A stretch of 64,000 bases of DNA from NCBI RefSeq assembly GCF_046630445.1, contig NC_092338.1, positions 152,134,501 through 152,198,500 on the forward strand. The letters run 5' to 3'. The notes under the pieces were generated by a model. It was not told the origin of the DNA, ran no database searches, and saw nothing but the letters and a program-made list of their open reading frames with translations. The position numbers and the translations under genes are program-made. This DNA is from Rutidosis leptorrhynchoides. Lineage: Eukaryota; Streptophyta; Magnoliopsida; Asterales; Asteraceae. Below are positions 21,951-34,430 of the stretch, in pieces (within the stretch, counting starts at the first letter, position 1; each line of letters opens with the position of its first letter).

Positions 21951-23688
21951 AAGAGATGATATTATGATCATTAATAAAAATTAATAATTAGTATAACTAA
22001 TAAGATTATTATTATTATCATTTATCATATTGTTATTATTATTGTTATAATTATAATTAAAAGGTTAAGATTATTTAAGATGTTAAACATAAACAATATC
22101 ATAAGAATGATTAAAACTATAATCTTTTGTTATTATGATTATTTATTACCATTTCCATTTAAAAATATTATTATCATTATTATTATTAATTATTAATTAT
22201 ATCGTATTAGTACTTTGTTGAATTATGATATATGATTTAAAAAGTGAACCTCAGTGTTTTGTTTCTTGACTTAAGTGACCTTTACTTATGTAAATGATCC
22301 ATGATACACACACTTACACAACACGATCTCTTTCTTTAAATATTGATACAAATACATATTTAAATATAGACATACATATAAAATTACGGATATGTACATG
22401 TAGAAATAGAAAAATATGTTTTTAAAGATCATAAAATCCAAAATTTGGTTCACATCTCCATCTATACTATGCCTGATTTTTGTTTCTGTCTCAAATTGGT
22501 TACGCATCACAATCCACTTTATCATTATTGATATTGTTTTCTTCCTGACTCGTTCGTACTGAAGATTCCCTGTCAATCAAGTATTTGGCTATAAATCAAA
22601 TGAACCAAATCAATATGAGAAACTCGAATACCTCTGCATTACCTTCTTTAACTTGAAATCTCAAAATTAAGGCCCATATTAACCACCACCACTGCCACGT
22701 TTATTCTCTTTTAATACCAAACCCATCAAACCACTAGTTTTGTTTAAGACTTCAAACAACCATCACCACGGTTGCGTTTTTGTTGCAGTCGAATCAAACA
22801 ACCTAAAAACACAAAACAAACGCACCTTCTCTTTATAATTGTAATTCGACAGATCTTATATCACCAATCAATGATTTCAGTTACAGCCGTTATTTGATTT
22901 CATGTTTCTATTTTAATCGAAACCATCACAAACCCTTACTGAAACCACCTTCTTCTTCATACAAAAACCACCTTATCTCTCTTATTATCTCTCTTCTTTC
23001 TCTAAACCGAAAATCACCAAATTTGAAACCACCGTTACAAACGCTTTTCTGATATGTTCGAATGAAAGATCACATAACCACTACCAACACTTGTACCCAA
23101 TAGCGAAACCACTAACACCTTCTTTGAAACCCACAACATCTGCCATCACCATGTATGATCAACCATCTCTCCTCTCTCTCTCTCCTAAAAACTATTTTCT
23201 GTTTTCAATCATCGAAGCTACTATAGAAGCTGCAACGTTTTTGCTTTCTGTTCTAATTGAAACCCATCTGCGCCATCATATTGTTTCCACTGTTCAAACA
23301 CCCCATAACCCTGCTTATTTTTCCGTTTTAACTCCTGTCTCATTGCAAATCGTTGCTGCTTCTGTGAGAACCGAAAACAAACTCATTTGTTTTAATGGTT
23401 GCGTATGATGATGATAAGGAATAATGATAAAGTTTGGATGATGGTGGGAATTATTAAAGACAAGAATGTCGGCTGTTAAAGTGCTCCACTTATAGGTTTA
23501 TTAAGCCGATATTTTTTTTTATAAACGAACGGTAGAGGAGAATAAATATGGGCAGGGAATTGATCGGGCCAAAATTTTAACAAGTGGGCTTGTGAACAAA
23601 GATGTTGGGCTGCAAGTTTCTGATTGAGCCGAAATATGAATTATAAATAATGGGTTTGAGTCTTTAAACAGAAAAACTGGAGTTGGTT

Positions 23689-23768
23689 CGTTGGTCTTAG
23701 GTGTTGACGGGTTAACTAGGGGTCTCGGGTTCGATCCCTGTCTTGGACAAATTCTTTTTAGAGAAAAC
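23689..23768 (+). repeat. polymerase III-like A/B box module in element B 3' LTR
   Basis: Copy of the 5' LTR module: A-box-like at 23694-23704 and B-box at 23728-23738. Confidence 0.6.
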
Positions 23769-23791
23769 ATTTAAGGGTATACACACTCATC

Positions 23792-23918
<127 letters not shown>

Positions 23919-24495
23919 CATCATGTAATAAGAATATCAATTATTATTAAAAATATCAATTAGAAGTATTATTATTAATCTTAAAATTTTTATTATTGCT
24001 AGATTCCGATTATTACTATAATTATTATTATTACATTGATAGAAATTTCAATTATTATTAGATATGGTTATTACTAATTATTAATATTATCATTATTATT
24101 AAAAATAATATTACCTTTATAACGATTCTTATAATTAAAATTAGTAGTACTATCCTTAAGACAAGTATTAGAAATATCATTATTATTAAACTTATTTTTC
24201 TTATTAAAATTAAAAGTATCAATATTATTATTAATATTAACATTACTTTTATTATTATTTTCAATATTATTATTATGATTATTATAATTACAATAAATAA
24301 AATAACTAGTATTATTATCAAAATTAATGTTTCATTATGAAATCTAAATATTATTAACACTGTTTTGGTATTATAATATATTTAATACATATAACATAAC
24401 AAAATTTATATTTTTATCTATTTTAAATATATAAAATAAATTTATGAAAAATATAGGTTATTAAAATAAAAATGATATAATTTATAAATTATTAT

Positions 24496-24499
<4 letters not shown>

Positions 24500-24541
<42 letters not shown>
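24500..24541. repeat. (TA)n microsatellite in element B 3' LTR
   Basis: About 21 units, counterpart of 17200-17287. Confidence 0.95.
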
Positions 24542-24547
<6 letters not shown>

Positions 24548-25278
24548 TTATTTATTTATTTGATTACAATTGTATGTGTTAATATATATATACATATATG
24601 CCTGATATAGGTTCGTGAATCGAATGCCAACCATATACTTGATCAGTGATGTTATATGTATTTTTACTACAAAATACATTAGGTGAGTATATAGTCCCAC
24701 TTTTAAACTCTAAATATTTCGGGATGAGAATACATGTATTTTATGTTTTACGTTATGGGCACAAGTAACTGAAAAATATATTCTACGTTGAGTTGTACCA
24801 CTGGCATACTTCCCTGTAGCTTGGTAACTAATATTTACAGCGGTATTGTAAACGCGAATCCTGTTGATAGATCTATCGGGCCTGACAACCCCAACCGGAC
24901 TGGACGACCAGTATTCAACGGTTGCACAGTACTTCGTTTCGTGACTACACTTGGTACGGTGTAGTAAGATTTCATAATAAAGGGAATATGCGACGTGATT
25001 AAATGTTAAGTATGGTTACCAAGTGCTCAACCACTTAGAATATTTTTATTAAAATGTTTACATATGAAATCTTGTGGTCCATAGTTATTACGCTGCTAGC
25101 ATCAAACCTATATATCTCACCAACTTTATGTTGACGATTTAAAGCATGTTATTCTCAGGTACGAATTAAGTCTTCCGCTGTGCATTAACTCATATTAAAG
25201 ATATTATTTGAAGTCGAACATCGCAATGGGACCAACTGTTGAAGACTTCGTCCGGGAGGATTAGGACCGGTCCTCACA

Positions 25279-28200
25279 ACGAGTTCCTAATGCTTGCTGT
25301 AATGTCTGCCAGAATCTTGAAATAAATCTGCCATCCCTATCAGAGATAATAGGGATTGGTATTCCATGTCTGGAGATGACTTCCTTCAAATACAGTCGTG
25401 CTAACTTCTCCATCTTGTCATCTTCTCTTATTGGCAGGAAGTGTGCTGATTTGGTGAGACGATCAACTATTACCCAAATAGTATCAAAACCACTTGCAGT
25501 ACTTGGCAATTTAGTGATGAAATCCATGGTAATGTTTTCCCATTTCCATTCCGGGATTTCGGGTTGTTGAAGTAGACCTGATGGTTTCTGATGCTCAGCT
25601 TTGACCTTAGAACACGTCAAACATTCTCCTACGTATTTAGCAACATCGGCTTTCATACCCGGCCACCAAAAATGTTTCTTGAGATCCTTGTACATCTTCC
25701 CCGTTCCAGGATGTATTGAGTATCTGGTTTTATGAGCTTCTCTAAGTACCATTTCTCTCATACCTCCAAATTTTGGTACCCAAATCCTTTCAGCCCTATA
25801 CCGGGTTCCGTCTTCCCGAATATTAAGATGCTTCTCCGATCCTTTGGGTATTTCATCCTTTAAATTTCCCTCTTTTAAAACTCCTTGTTGCGCCTCCTTT
25901 ATTTGAGTAGTAATGTTATTATGAATCATTATATTCATAGATTTTACTCGAATGGGTTCTCTGTCCTTCCTGCTCAAGGCATCGGCTACCACATTTGCCT
26001 TCCCCGGGTGGTAACGAATCTCAAAGTCGTAATCATTCAATAATTCAATCCACCTACGCTGCCTCATATTCAGTTGTTTCTGATTAAATATGTGTTGAAG
26101 ACTTTTGTGGTCGGTATATATAATACTTTTGACCCCATATAAGTAGTGCCTCCAAGTCTTTAATGCAAAAACAACCGCGCCTAATTCCAAATCATGCGTC
26201 GTATAATTTTGTTCGTGAATCTTCAATTGTCTAGACGCATAAGCAATCACCTTTGTTCGTTGCATTAATACACAACCGAGACCTTGCTTTGATGCATCAC
26301 AATAAATCACAAAATCATCATTCCCTTCAGGCAATGACAATATAGGTGCCGTAGTTAGCTTTTTCTTCAATAACTGAAACGCTTTCTCTTGTTCATCATT
26401 CCATTCAAATTTCTTCCCTTTATGCGTTAATGCAGTCAAGGGTTTTGCTATTCTGGAAAAGTCTTGGATGAACCTTCTGTAGTAACTAGCTAGTCCTAAA
26501 AACTGGCGTATGTGTTTCGGAGTTTTCGGGGTTTCCCACTTTTCAACAGTTTCTATCTTTGCCGGATCCACCTTAATACCTTCTTTGTTCACTATGTGAC
26601 CGAGGAATTGAACTTCTTCCAACCAAAATGCACACTTTGAAAATTTAGCGTACAATTCTTCCTTCCTTAATACTTCTAACACCTTTCTCAAATGTTCACC
26701 GTGTTCTTGGTCATTCTTTGAGTAAATAAGTATGTCATCAATGAAAACAATGATAAACTTGTCAAGGTATGGTCCACACACTCGGTTCATAAGGTCCATG
26801 AACACAGCTGGTGCATTAGTTAAACCAAACGGCATGACCATAAACTCGTAATGACCGTAACGTGTTCTGAAAGCAGTCTTTGGAATATCATCTTCTTTCA
26901 CCCGCATTTGATGATACCCGGAACGTAAGTCAATCTTTGAATAAACAGACGAGCCTTGTAGTTGATCAAATAAGTCATCGATTCTCGGTAGTGGGTAGCG
27001 GTTCTTGATGGTAAGTTTGTTCAACTCTCGGTAGTCGATACACAACCTGAATGTACCATCTTTCTTCTTGACAAACAAAACAGGAGCTCCCCACGGTAAT
27101 GTGCTTGGTCGAATGAAACCACGCTCTAAAAGTTCTTGTAATTGGCTTTGTAGTTCTTTCATCTCGCCGGGTGCGAGTCTGTAAGGAGCACGAGCTATTG
27201 GTGCAGCTCCTGGTACAAGATCTATTTGAAATTCAACGGATCGATGTGGGGGTAATCCCGGTAATTCTTTCGGAAATACATCAGGAAATTCTTTTACGAC
27301 GGGAACATCATTGATGCTCTTTTCTTCAGTTTGTACTTTCTCGACGTGTGCTAGAACAGCATAGCAACCTTTTCTTATTAGTTTTTGTGCCTTCAAATTA
27401 CTAATAAGATGTAGCTTCGTGTTGCCCTTTTCTCCGTACACCATTAAGGGTTTTCCTTTTTCTCGTATAATGCGAATTGCATTTTTGTAACAAACGATCT
27501 TCGCTTTCACTTCTTTCAACCAGTCCATACCGATTATCACATCAAAACTCCCTAACTCTACTAGTATCAAATCAATCTTAAATGTTTCGCTAACCAGTTT
27601 AATTTCTCGATTCCGACATATATTATCTGTTGAAATTAATTTACCATTTGCTAATTCGAGTAAAAATTTACTATCCAAAGGCGTCAATGGACAACTTAAT
27701 TTAGCACAAAAATCTCTACTCATATAGCTTCTATCCGCACCCGAATCAAATAAAACGTAAGCAGATTTATTGTCAATAAGAAACGTACCCGTAACAAGCT
27801 TCGGGTCTTCCTGTGCCTCTGCCGCATTAATATTGAAAACTCTTCCACGGCCTTGTCCATTCGTGTTCTCCTGGTTCGGGCAATTTCTAATAATGTGGCC
27901 CGGTTTTCCACATTTATAACAAACTACATTGGCATAACTTGCTCCGACACTACTTGCTCCGCCATTACTCGTTCCGACACCATTTGTTCCTTTCGTTCTA
28001 TTAACCCCTGGTCCGTAGACCTCACACTTCGCCGCACTATGACCATTTCTTTTACACTTGTTGCAAAATTTGGTGCAGAACCCCGAGTGATTCTTTTCAC
28101 ACCTTTGGCATAGCTGCTTCTGATTGTTGTTGTTGTTGTTGCGGTTATTATTGTTGTTGGGATGATTGTTGTAGTTGCTGTTGTTGTTGTTGTTGTTGTT

Positions 28201-29037
28201 GTTGGGCCGTTTGTTGTAGTTGCGATTGATGTTGCGATTGTTGGGATAATTGTTGCGATTATTGTTGTAATTGCTGTTGTTGTTGTATTGGTGATTCTTA
28301 TCACCGTTTTCCTCCCACTTTCTTTTGACTTGCTTCATATTGGCCTCTTCAGCAGTCTGTTCTTTAATTCTTTCTTCAATCTGGTTCACGAGTTTGTGAG
28401 CCATTCTACATGCCTGTTGTATGGAGGTGGGCTCGTGTGAACTTATATCTTCTTGGATTCTTTCCGGTAATCCTTTCACAAACGCGTCGATCTTCTCTTC
28501 CTCATCTTCGAATGCTCCCGGACACAATAGGCACAATTCTGTGAATCGTCTTTTGTACGTGGTAATATCAAATCCTTGGGTTCGTAACCCTCTAAGTTCT
28601 GTCTTGAGCTTATTGACCTCGGTTCTGGGACGGTACTTCTCGTTCATCAAGTGCTTGAATGCTGACCACGATAGTGCGTACGCATCGTCTTGTCCCACTT
28701 GCTCTAGATAGGTATTCCACCATGTTAACGCAGAACCTGTGAAGGTATGCGTAGCGTACTTTACTTTGTCCTATTCAGTACACTTACTTATGGCAAACAC
28801 CGATTCGACCTTCTCAGTCCACCGTTTCAATCCGATCGGTCCTTCGGTTCCATCAAATTCCAAAGGTTTGCAGGCAGTGAATTCTTTGTAGGTGCATCCT
28901 ACACGATTTCCTGTACTGCTAGATCCAAGGTTATTGTTGGTATGTAGCGCAGCCTGTACTGCGGCTATGTTTGAAGCTAGAAAAGTACGGAATTCCTCTT
29001 CATTCATATTCACGGTGTGTCGAGTAGTCGGTGCCAT
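25279..29037 (-). pseudogene. gag-pol: Element A gag-pol, 5' part: capsid, nucleocapsid, protease, RT, RNase H, integrase N-terminus
   Basis: The single frame starts at ATG 29037 (MAPTTRHTVNMNEEEF) and runs to the insertion of element B. In order it has: capsid with VGCTYKEFTACKP and LTWWNTY; an Asn-rich linker (about 28130-28300); zinc knuckles [14 protein letters not shown] and [14 protein letters not shown] (the latter 27880-27921); protease [10 protein letters not shown] (about 27.74 kb); RT with [13 protein letters not shown] and the FIDD catalytic box (about 26.73 kb); RNase H ([25 protein letters not shown]); HHCC zinc domain (CLTCSKVK); and integrase core with its first two Asp ([18 protein letters not shown]). 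A TAG at 28771-28773 interrupts the capsid in frame. It would replicate and integrate the element. Stop and insertion make this copy dead. Confidence 0.95.
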
Positions 29038-29170
29038 TTCCTTCAAAATAGTTAAATGGAACAAGTTAATCATACAGAATATTAAGAGTAGTTAATAGTA
29101 TTTCGTAGCATAATATGAACTCATTTATAAAAGCTTTTTCTTCATATTAGCGTTTTATAAGTTTAAATTC

Positions 29171-29190
29171 GGGTAGTACCTACCCGTTAA
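29171..29190 (-). promoter_or_regulatory. internal polypurine-tract-like motif in element A
   Basis: The minus strand reads TTAACGGGTAGGTACTACCC, containing the entire 15-base polypurine tract of this element (13628-13642), placed about 135 bases before the gag ATG. The 20-mer is identical in element C (62149-62168). It could prime plus-strand synthesis internally or serve as an RNA signal. Confidence 0.65.
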
Positions 29191-29378
29191 GTTCATACTT
29201 AGTAGCTAATATACAATTCAAATACTACAATTCTATATGAAAAACTGACTATAATAATATTTCGCGTTCAAACTTTTACACAACATTTTACAAACTTACA
29301 ATACCGCTTATTTTACATATAGCATGAAATATAGCACACAATAAATTTGATACAAAATGGTTGTGAAGATAATTCTAG

Positions 29379-30062
29379 CTAGTACTCAAGTCGTTCAGCA
29401 AAGGCAATAAAGACACGTAATTCATACGTCCAGAAACAAGTCATGCATTCTGGTTTTACTAGGACTACTTCCCATCCTTGGTCTTGTAGAACATAACCGT
29501 TATGGCCGTTGATAAGACAACGTGTTGTAACGTCGTCAAAGGGACGAGGGTTACGTAATGTCCAACAGTCCCGTAACAATCTAAAAACCTCATTTCTTAC
29601 CCCAATTACCGACTCCGTCACTTGTGGGAACGTTTTGTTTAATAGTTGTAGCCCGATGTTCTTGTTCTTACTTTGGTGAGAAGCGAACATTACTAATCCG
29701 TAAGCATAACATGCTTCTTTATGTTGCATGTTAGCCGCTTTTTCTAAATCACGAAGTCCAATATTCGGATATATTGAGTCAAAATAATTTCTTAACCCAT
29801 TGCGTAAAATAGCATTTGGGTTCCCCGCAATATATGCGTCAAAGTAAACACATCGTAACTTATGGATTTCCCAATGTGATATCCCCCATCTTCTGAACGA
29901 AAGCCTTTTATAAACCAAGGCATTCTTGGAACGTTCTTCGAATGTCTTACAAACTGATCTAGCCTTAAATAGTTGTGCCGAAGAATTCTGACCGACTCTA
30001 GACAAGATTTCATCAATCATGTCTCCGGGTAGGTCTCTTAAAATATTGGGTTGCCTATCCAT
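29379..30062 (-). CDS. captured F-box protein gene inside element A (At1g67623/At2g35280-like)
   Basis: An intact 227-codon frame starting MDRQPNILRDLPGDMIDEIL. Residues about 9-45 form an F-box (LPGDMIDEILSRVG...LFKARSVCKTF), which in plants docks on SKP1 in SCF ubiquitin ligases. Residues about 85-150 show a Sel1-like stretch (AGNPNAILRNGLRNYF, GLRDLEKAANMQHKEACYAYGLVMF, GLQLLNK) and the C-terminus has CFWTYELRVFIAFAE. This order matches the plant F-box family typified by At1g67623; that naming is from recognition. It sits between the acidic frame and gag of element A, on the same strand. The related element C lacks it. Members of this family are often single-exon, so absence of introns does not show whether it was taken up as RNA or DNA. 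Expression would be from the 5' LTR or an unseen promoter. Real activity is unproven. Confidence 0.85.
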   Translation of the reverse strand: MDRQPNILRDLPGDMIDEILSRVGQNSSAQLFKARSVCKTFEERSKNALVYKRLSFRRWGISHWEIHKLRCVYFDAYIAGNPNAILRNGLRNYFDSIYPNIGLRDLEKAANMQHKEACYAYGLVMFASHQSKNKNIGLQLLNKTFPQVTESVIGVRNEVFRLLRDCWTLRNPRPFDDVTTRCLINGHNGYVLQDQGWEVVLVKPECMTCFWTYELRVFIAFAERLEY

Positions 30063-30199
30063 TTTGTGTTTTTATACTGTAAAATAGACAAGAGTTAGAT
30101 TCATAAAAAAAATTCTTATTAATACAAGCAATTTTTACATATATCATAAAGCATAAGCACACTATATTACATATATTACACCACACGAATACAACTATC

Positions 30200-30814
30200 T
30201 TATTCCGACTCGCTTGTTTCTTCTTCTTCGGTTTTGGTTCGTTTTGCCAAGTTTCTAGGGATATATGATGTTCCCCTAATACGAGCCGTCGTGATCCACA
30301 TTGGTTTAGAAAAACCTGGTGGTTTAGAGGTTCCCGGGTCATTGTTACAACTTAAGGACTTCGGGGGTTGACGATACATATAAAGTTCATCGGGGTTGGA
30401 ATTAGATTTCTCTATTTTTATGCCCTTTCCCTTATTATTTTCTTTTGCCTTTTTAAATTCAGTTGGGGTAATTTCTATAACATCATCGGAATTCTCGTCG
30501 GAATCCGATTCATCGGAGAATTGGTAATCCTCCCAATATTTTGCTTCCTTGGCGGAAACACCATTGACCATAATTAACCTTGGTCGGTTGGTTGAGGATT
30601 TTCTTTTACTTAACCGTTTTATTATTTCCCCCACCGGTTCTATTTCTTCATCCGGTTCCGATTCTTCTTCAGGTTCCGATTCTTCTTCCGGTTCCGACTC
30701 TTCTTCCGGTTCCTCTTCGGGAACTTGTGAATCAGTCCACGAATCATTCCAATTTACATTTGACTCTTCATTATTATTAGGTGAGTCAATGGGACTTGTT
30801 CTAGAGGTAGACAT
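30200..30814 (-). CDS. acidic 5' reading frame (ORF0) of element A
   Basis: 204 codons, starting MSTSRTSPIDSPNNNEES at 30814, about 200 bases after the primer site. Residues about 32-60 are tandem EEESEP repeats; the middle is Ser/Asp/Glu-rich (FSDESDSDENSDDVIEI) and the end is basic then acidic (ARIRGTSYIPRNLAKRTK, TEEEETSESE). No catalytic motif, signal peptide or membrane segment is seen, and it is probably disordered. Element C has a counterpart at the same place with the same start context (GTGATAGATGTC) and EEESEP repeats. Presence in two diverged elements argues for a real element-encoded protein. Function unknown; an acidic, possibly nuclear partner of Gag or RNA is only a guess. Confidence 0.65.
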   Translation of the reverse strand: MSTSRTSPIDSPNNNEESNVNWNDSWTDSQVPEEEPEEESEPEEESEPEEESEPDEEIEPVGEIIKRLSKRKSSTNRPRLIMVNGVSAKEAKYWEDYQFSDESDSDENSDDVIEITPTEFKKAKENNKGKGIKIEKSNSNPDELYMYRQPPKSLSCNNDPGTSKPPGFSKPMWITTARIRGTSYIPRNLAKRTKTEEEETSESE

Positions 30815-30899
30815 CTATCACATAATATCAAACGTGTTAAGAGATTAATATATCACATAATATTCACATGTTAAAAATATATAGTTTCCAACAAAATTT

Positions 30900-31023
30900 G
30901 TTAAGCAATCATTTTTCAAGTAAACACAGTCGAAGTCCAGACTCACTAATGCATCCTAACAAACTCGATAAGACACACTAATGCAAAATTCTGGTTCTCT
31001 AAGACCAACGCTCGGATACCAAC
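30900..31023 (-). promoter_or_regulatory. Element A primer-binding site and conserved leader
   Basis: On the minus strand TGGTATCCGAGC (31010-31021) is the initiator-Met primer site with one change (A to C) from the usual TGGTATCAGAGC. The leader that follows (GTTGGTCTTAGAGAACCAG, GCATTAGTGTGTCT, GTCTGGACTTCGACTG) is shared with B, C and F. Confidence 0.85.
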
Positions 31024-34000
31024 TGAAATGTCCCGTTCTTATTGATTAAAAACGTTCCATATTAATTGATTTCGTTGCGAGGTTTTGACCTCTATATGAG
31101 ACGTTTTTCAAAGACTGCATTCATTTTTAAAACAAACCATAACCTTTATTTCATAAATAAAGGTTTAAAAAGCTTTACGTAGATTATCAAATAATGAGAA
31201 TCTAAAATATCCTGTTTACACACGACCATTACATAATGGTTTACAATACAAATATGTTACATCGAAATCAGTTTCTTGAATGCAGTTTTTACACAATATC
31301 ATACAAACATGGACTCCAAATCTTGTCCTTATTTTAGTATGCAACAGCGGAAGCTCTTAATATTCACCTGAGAATAAACATGCTTTAAACGTCAACAAAA
31401 ATGTTGGTGAGTTATAGGTTTAACCTATATATATCAAATCGTAACAATAGACCACAAGATTTCATATTTCAATACACATCCCATACATAGAGATAAAAAT
31501 CATTCATATGGTGAACACCTGGTAACCGACATTAACAAGATGCATATATATGAATATCCCCATCATTCCGGGACACCCTTCGGATATGATATAAATTTCG
31601 AAGTACTAAAGCATCCGGTACTTTGGATGGGGTTTGTTAGGCCCAATAGATCTATCTTTAGGATTCGCGTCAATTAGGGTGTCTGTTCCCTAATTCTTAG
31701 ATTACCAGACTTAATAAAAAGGGGCATATTCGATTTCGATAATTCAACCATAGAATGTAGTTTCACGTACTTGTGTCTATTTTGTAAATCATTTATAAAA
31801 CCTGCATGTATTCTCATCCCAAAAATATTAGATTTTAAAAGTGGGACTATAACTCACTTTCACAGATTTTTACTTCGTCGGGAAGTAAGACTTGGCCACT
31901 GGTTGATTCACGAACCTATAACAATATATACATATATATCAAAGTATGTTCAAAATATATTTACAACACTTTTAATAAATTTTGATGTTTTAAGTTTATT
32001 AAGTCAGCTGTCCTCGTTAGTAACCTACAACTAGTTGTCCACAGTTAGATGTACAGAAATAAATCGATAAATATTATCTTGAATCAATCCACGACCCAGT
32101 GTATACGTATCTCAGTATTGATCACAACTCAAACTATATATATTTTGGAATCAACCTCAACCCTGTATAGCTAACTCCAACATTCACATATAGAGTGTCT
32201 ATGGTTGTTCCGGAATATATATAGATGTGTCGACATGATAGGTCGAAACATTGTATACGTGTCTATGGTATCTCAAGATTACATAATATACAATACAAGT
32301 TGATTAAGTTATGGTTGAAATAGATTTGTTACCAATTTTCACGTAGCTAAAATGAGAAAAATTATCCAATCTTGTTTTACCTATAACTTCTTCATTTTAA
32401 ATCCGTTTTGAGTGAATCAAATTGCTATGGTTTCATATTGAACTCTATTTTATGAATCTAAACAGAAAAAGTATAGGTTTATAGTCGGAAAAATAAGTTA
32501 CAAGTTATTTTTGTAAAGGTAGTCATTTCAGTCGAAAGAACGACGTCTAGATGACCATTTTAGAAAACATACTTCCACTTTGAGTTTAACCATAATTTTT
32601 GGATATAGTTTCATGTTCATAATAAAAATCATTTTCTCAGAATAAAAACTTTTAAATCAAAGTTTATCATAGTTTTTAATTAACTAACCCAAAACAGCCC
32701 GCGGTGTTACTACGACGGCGTAAATCCGGTTTTACGGTGTTTTTCGTGTTTCCAGGTTTTAAATCATTAAGTTAGCATATCATATAGATATAGAACATGT
32801 GTTTAGTTGATTTTAAAAGTCAAGTTAGAAGGATTAACTTTTGTTTGCGAACAAGTTTAGAATTATCTAAACTATGTTCTAGTGATTACAAGTTTAAACC
32901 TTCGAATAAGATAGCTTTATATGTATGAATCGAATGATGTTATGAACATCATTACTACCTTAAGTTCCTTGGATAAACCTACTAGAAAAAAAGATAAAAA
33001 TGGATCTAGCTTCAATGGATCCTTGGATGGCTCGAAGTTCTTGAAGCAGAATCATGACACGAAAACAAGTTCAAGTAAGATCATCACTTGAAATAAGATT
33101 GTTATAGTTATAGAAATTGAACCAAAGTTTGAATATGATTATTACCTTGTATTAGAATGATAACCAACTGTAAGAAACAAAGATTTCTTGAGGTTGGATG
33201 ATCACCTTACAAGATTGGAAGTGAGCTAGCAAACTTGAAAGTATTCTTGATTTTATGAAACTAGAACTTTTGGAATTTATGAAGAACACTTAGAACTTGA
33301 AGATAGAACTTGAGAGAGATCAATTAGATGAAGAAAATTGAAGAATGAAAGTGTTTGTAGGTGTTTTTGGTCGTTGGTGTTTGGATTAGATATAAAGGAT
33401 ATGTAATTTTGTTTTCATGTAAATAAGTCATGAATGATTACTCATATTTTTGTAATTTTATGAGATATTTCATGCTAGTTGCCAAATGATGGTTCCCATA
33501 TGTGTTAGGTGACTCACATGGGCTGCTAAGAGCTGATCATTGGAGTGTATATACCAATAGTACATACATCTAAAAGCTGTGTATTGTACGAGTACGAATA
33601 CGGGTGCATACGAGTAGAATTGTTGATGAAACTGAACGAGGATGTAATTGTAAGCATTTTTGTTAAGTAGAAGTATTTTGATAAGTGTATTGAAGTCTTT
33701 CAAAAGTGTATAAATACATATTAAAACACTACATGTATATACATTTTAACTAAGTCGTTAAGTCATCGTTAGTCGTTACATGTAAGTGTTGTTTTGAAAC
33801 CTTTAGGTTAACGATCTTGTTAAATGTTGTTAACCCAATGTTTATAATATCAAATGAGATTTTAAATTATTATATTATCATGATATTATCATGTATGAAT
33901 ATCTCTTAATATGATATATATACATTAAATGTCTTTACAACGATAATCGTTACATATATGTCTCGTTTAAAAATCATTAAGTTAGTAGTCTTGTTTTTAC

Positions 34001-34277
34001 ATATGTAGTTCATTGTTAATATACTTAATGATATGTTTACTTATCATAGTATCATGTTAACTATATATATATCCATATATATGTCATCATATAGTTTTTA
34101 CAAGTTTTAACGTTCGTGAATCACCGGTCAACTTGGGTGGTCAATTGTCTATATGAAACATATTTCAATTAATCAAGTCTTAACAAGTTTGATTGCTTAA
34201 CATGTTGGAAACATTTAATCATGTAAATATCAATCTCAATTAATATATATAAACATGGAAAAGTTCGGGTCACTACA
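31024..34277 (-). repeat. Element A 5' LTR
   Basis: 3254 bp, TGTAGTGACCCG...CGGGACATTTCA on the minus strand. The stem-loop GAGGTTTTGACCTC (31079-31092) lies close to its 3' (U5) end. The outer end abuts the AGTGG duplication at 34278-34282. Confidence 0.95.
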
Positions 34278-34282
34278 AGTGG

Positions 34283-34430
34283 CCAACGACGTCGAGATAC
34301 TACTACAAGAGACGGTGGGATGGTGTCCAATTTTGAGCTGCGTCCCTTATCGACGCTGGAATTGACAATACATACCGAGACCTCTTACCATAAATTGTTC
34401 CTGTAGTGACGAATTGTCCTATAATCGATC
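34283..34430. other. spacer between element A and the hAT MITE
   Basis: Old host or transposon sequence; the first roughly 30 bases may continue the Harbinger-associated sequence interrupted by element A at 10371. No gene seen. The 8-bp target duplication AATCGATC of the MITE is at 34423-34430. Confidence 0.5.

Noticed and set aside
25376..28711. Several plus-strand frames of 60-96 codons
   Set aside because: Antisense shadows of element A gag-pol, including Val/Ile-rich translations opposite the Asn-rich linker.
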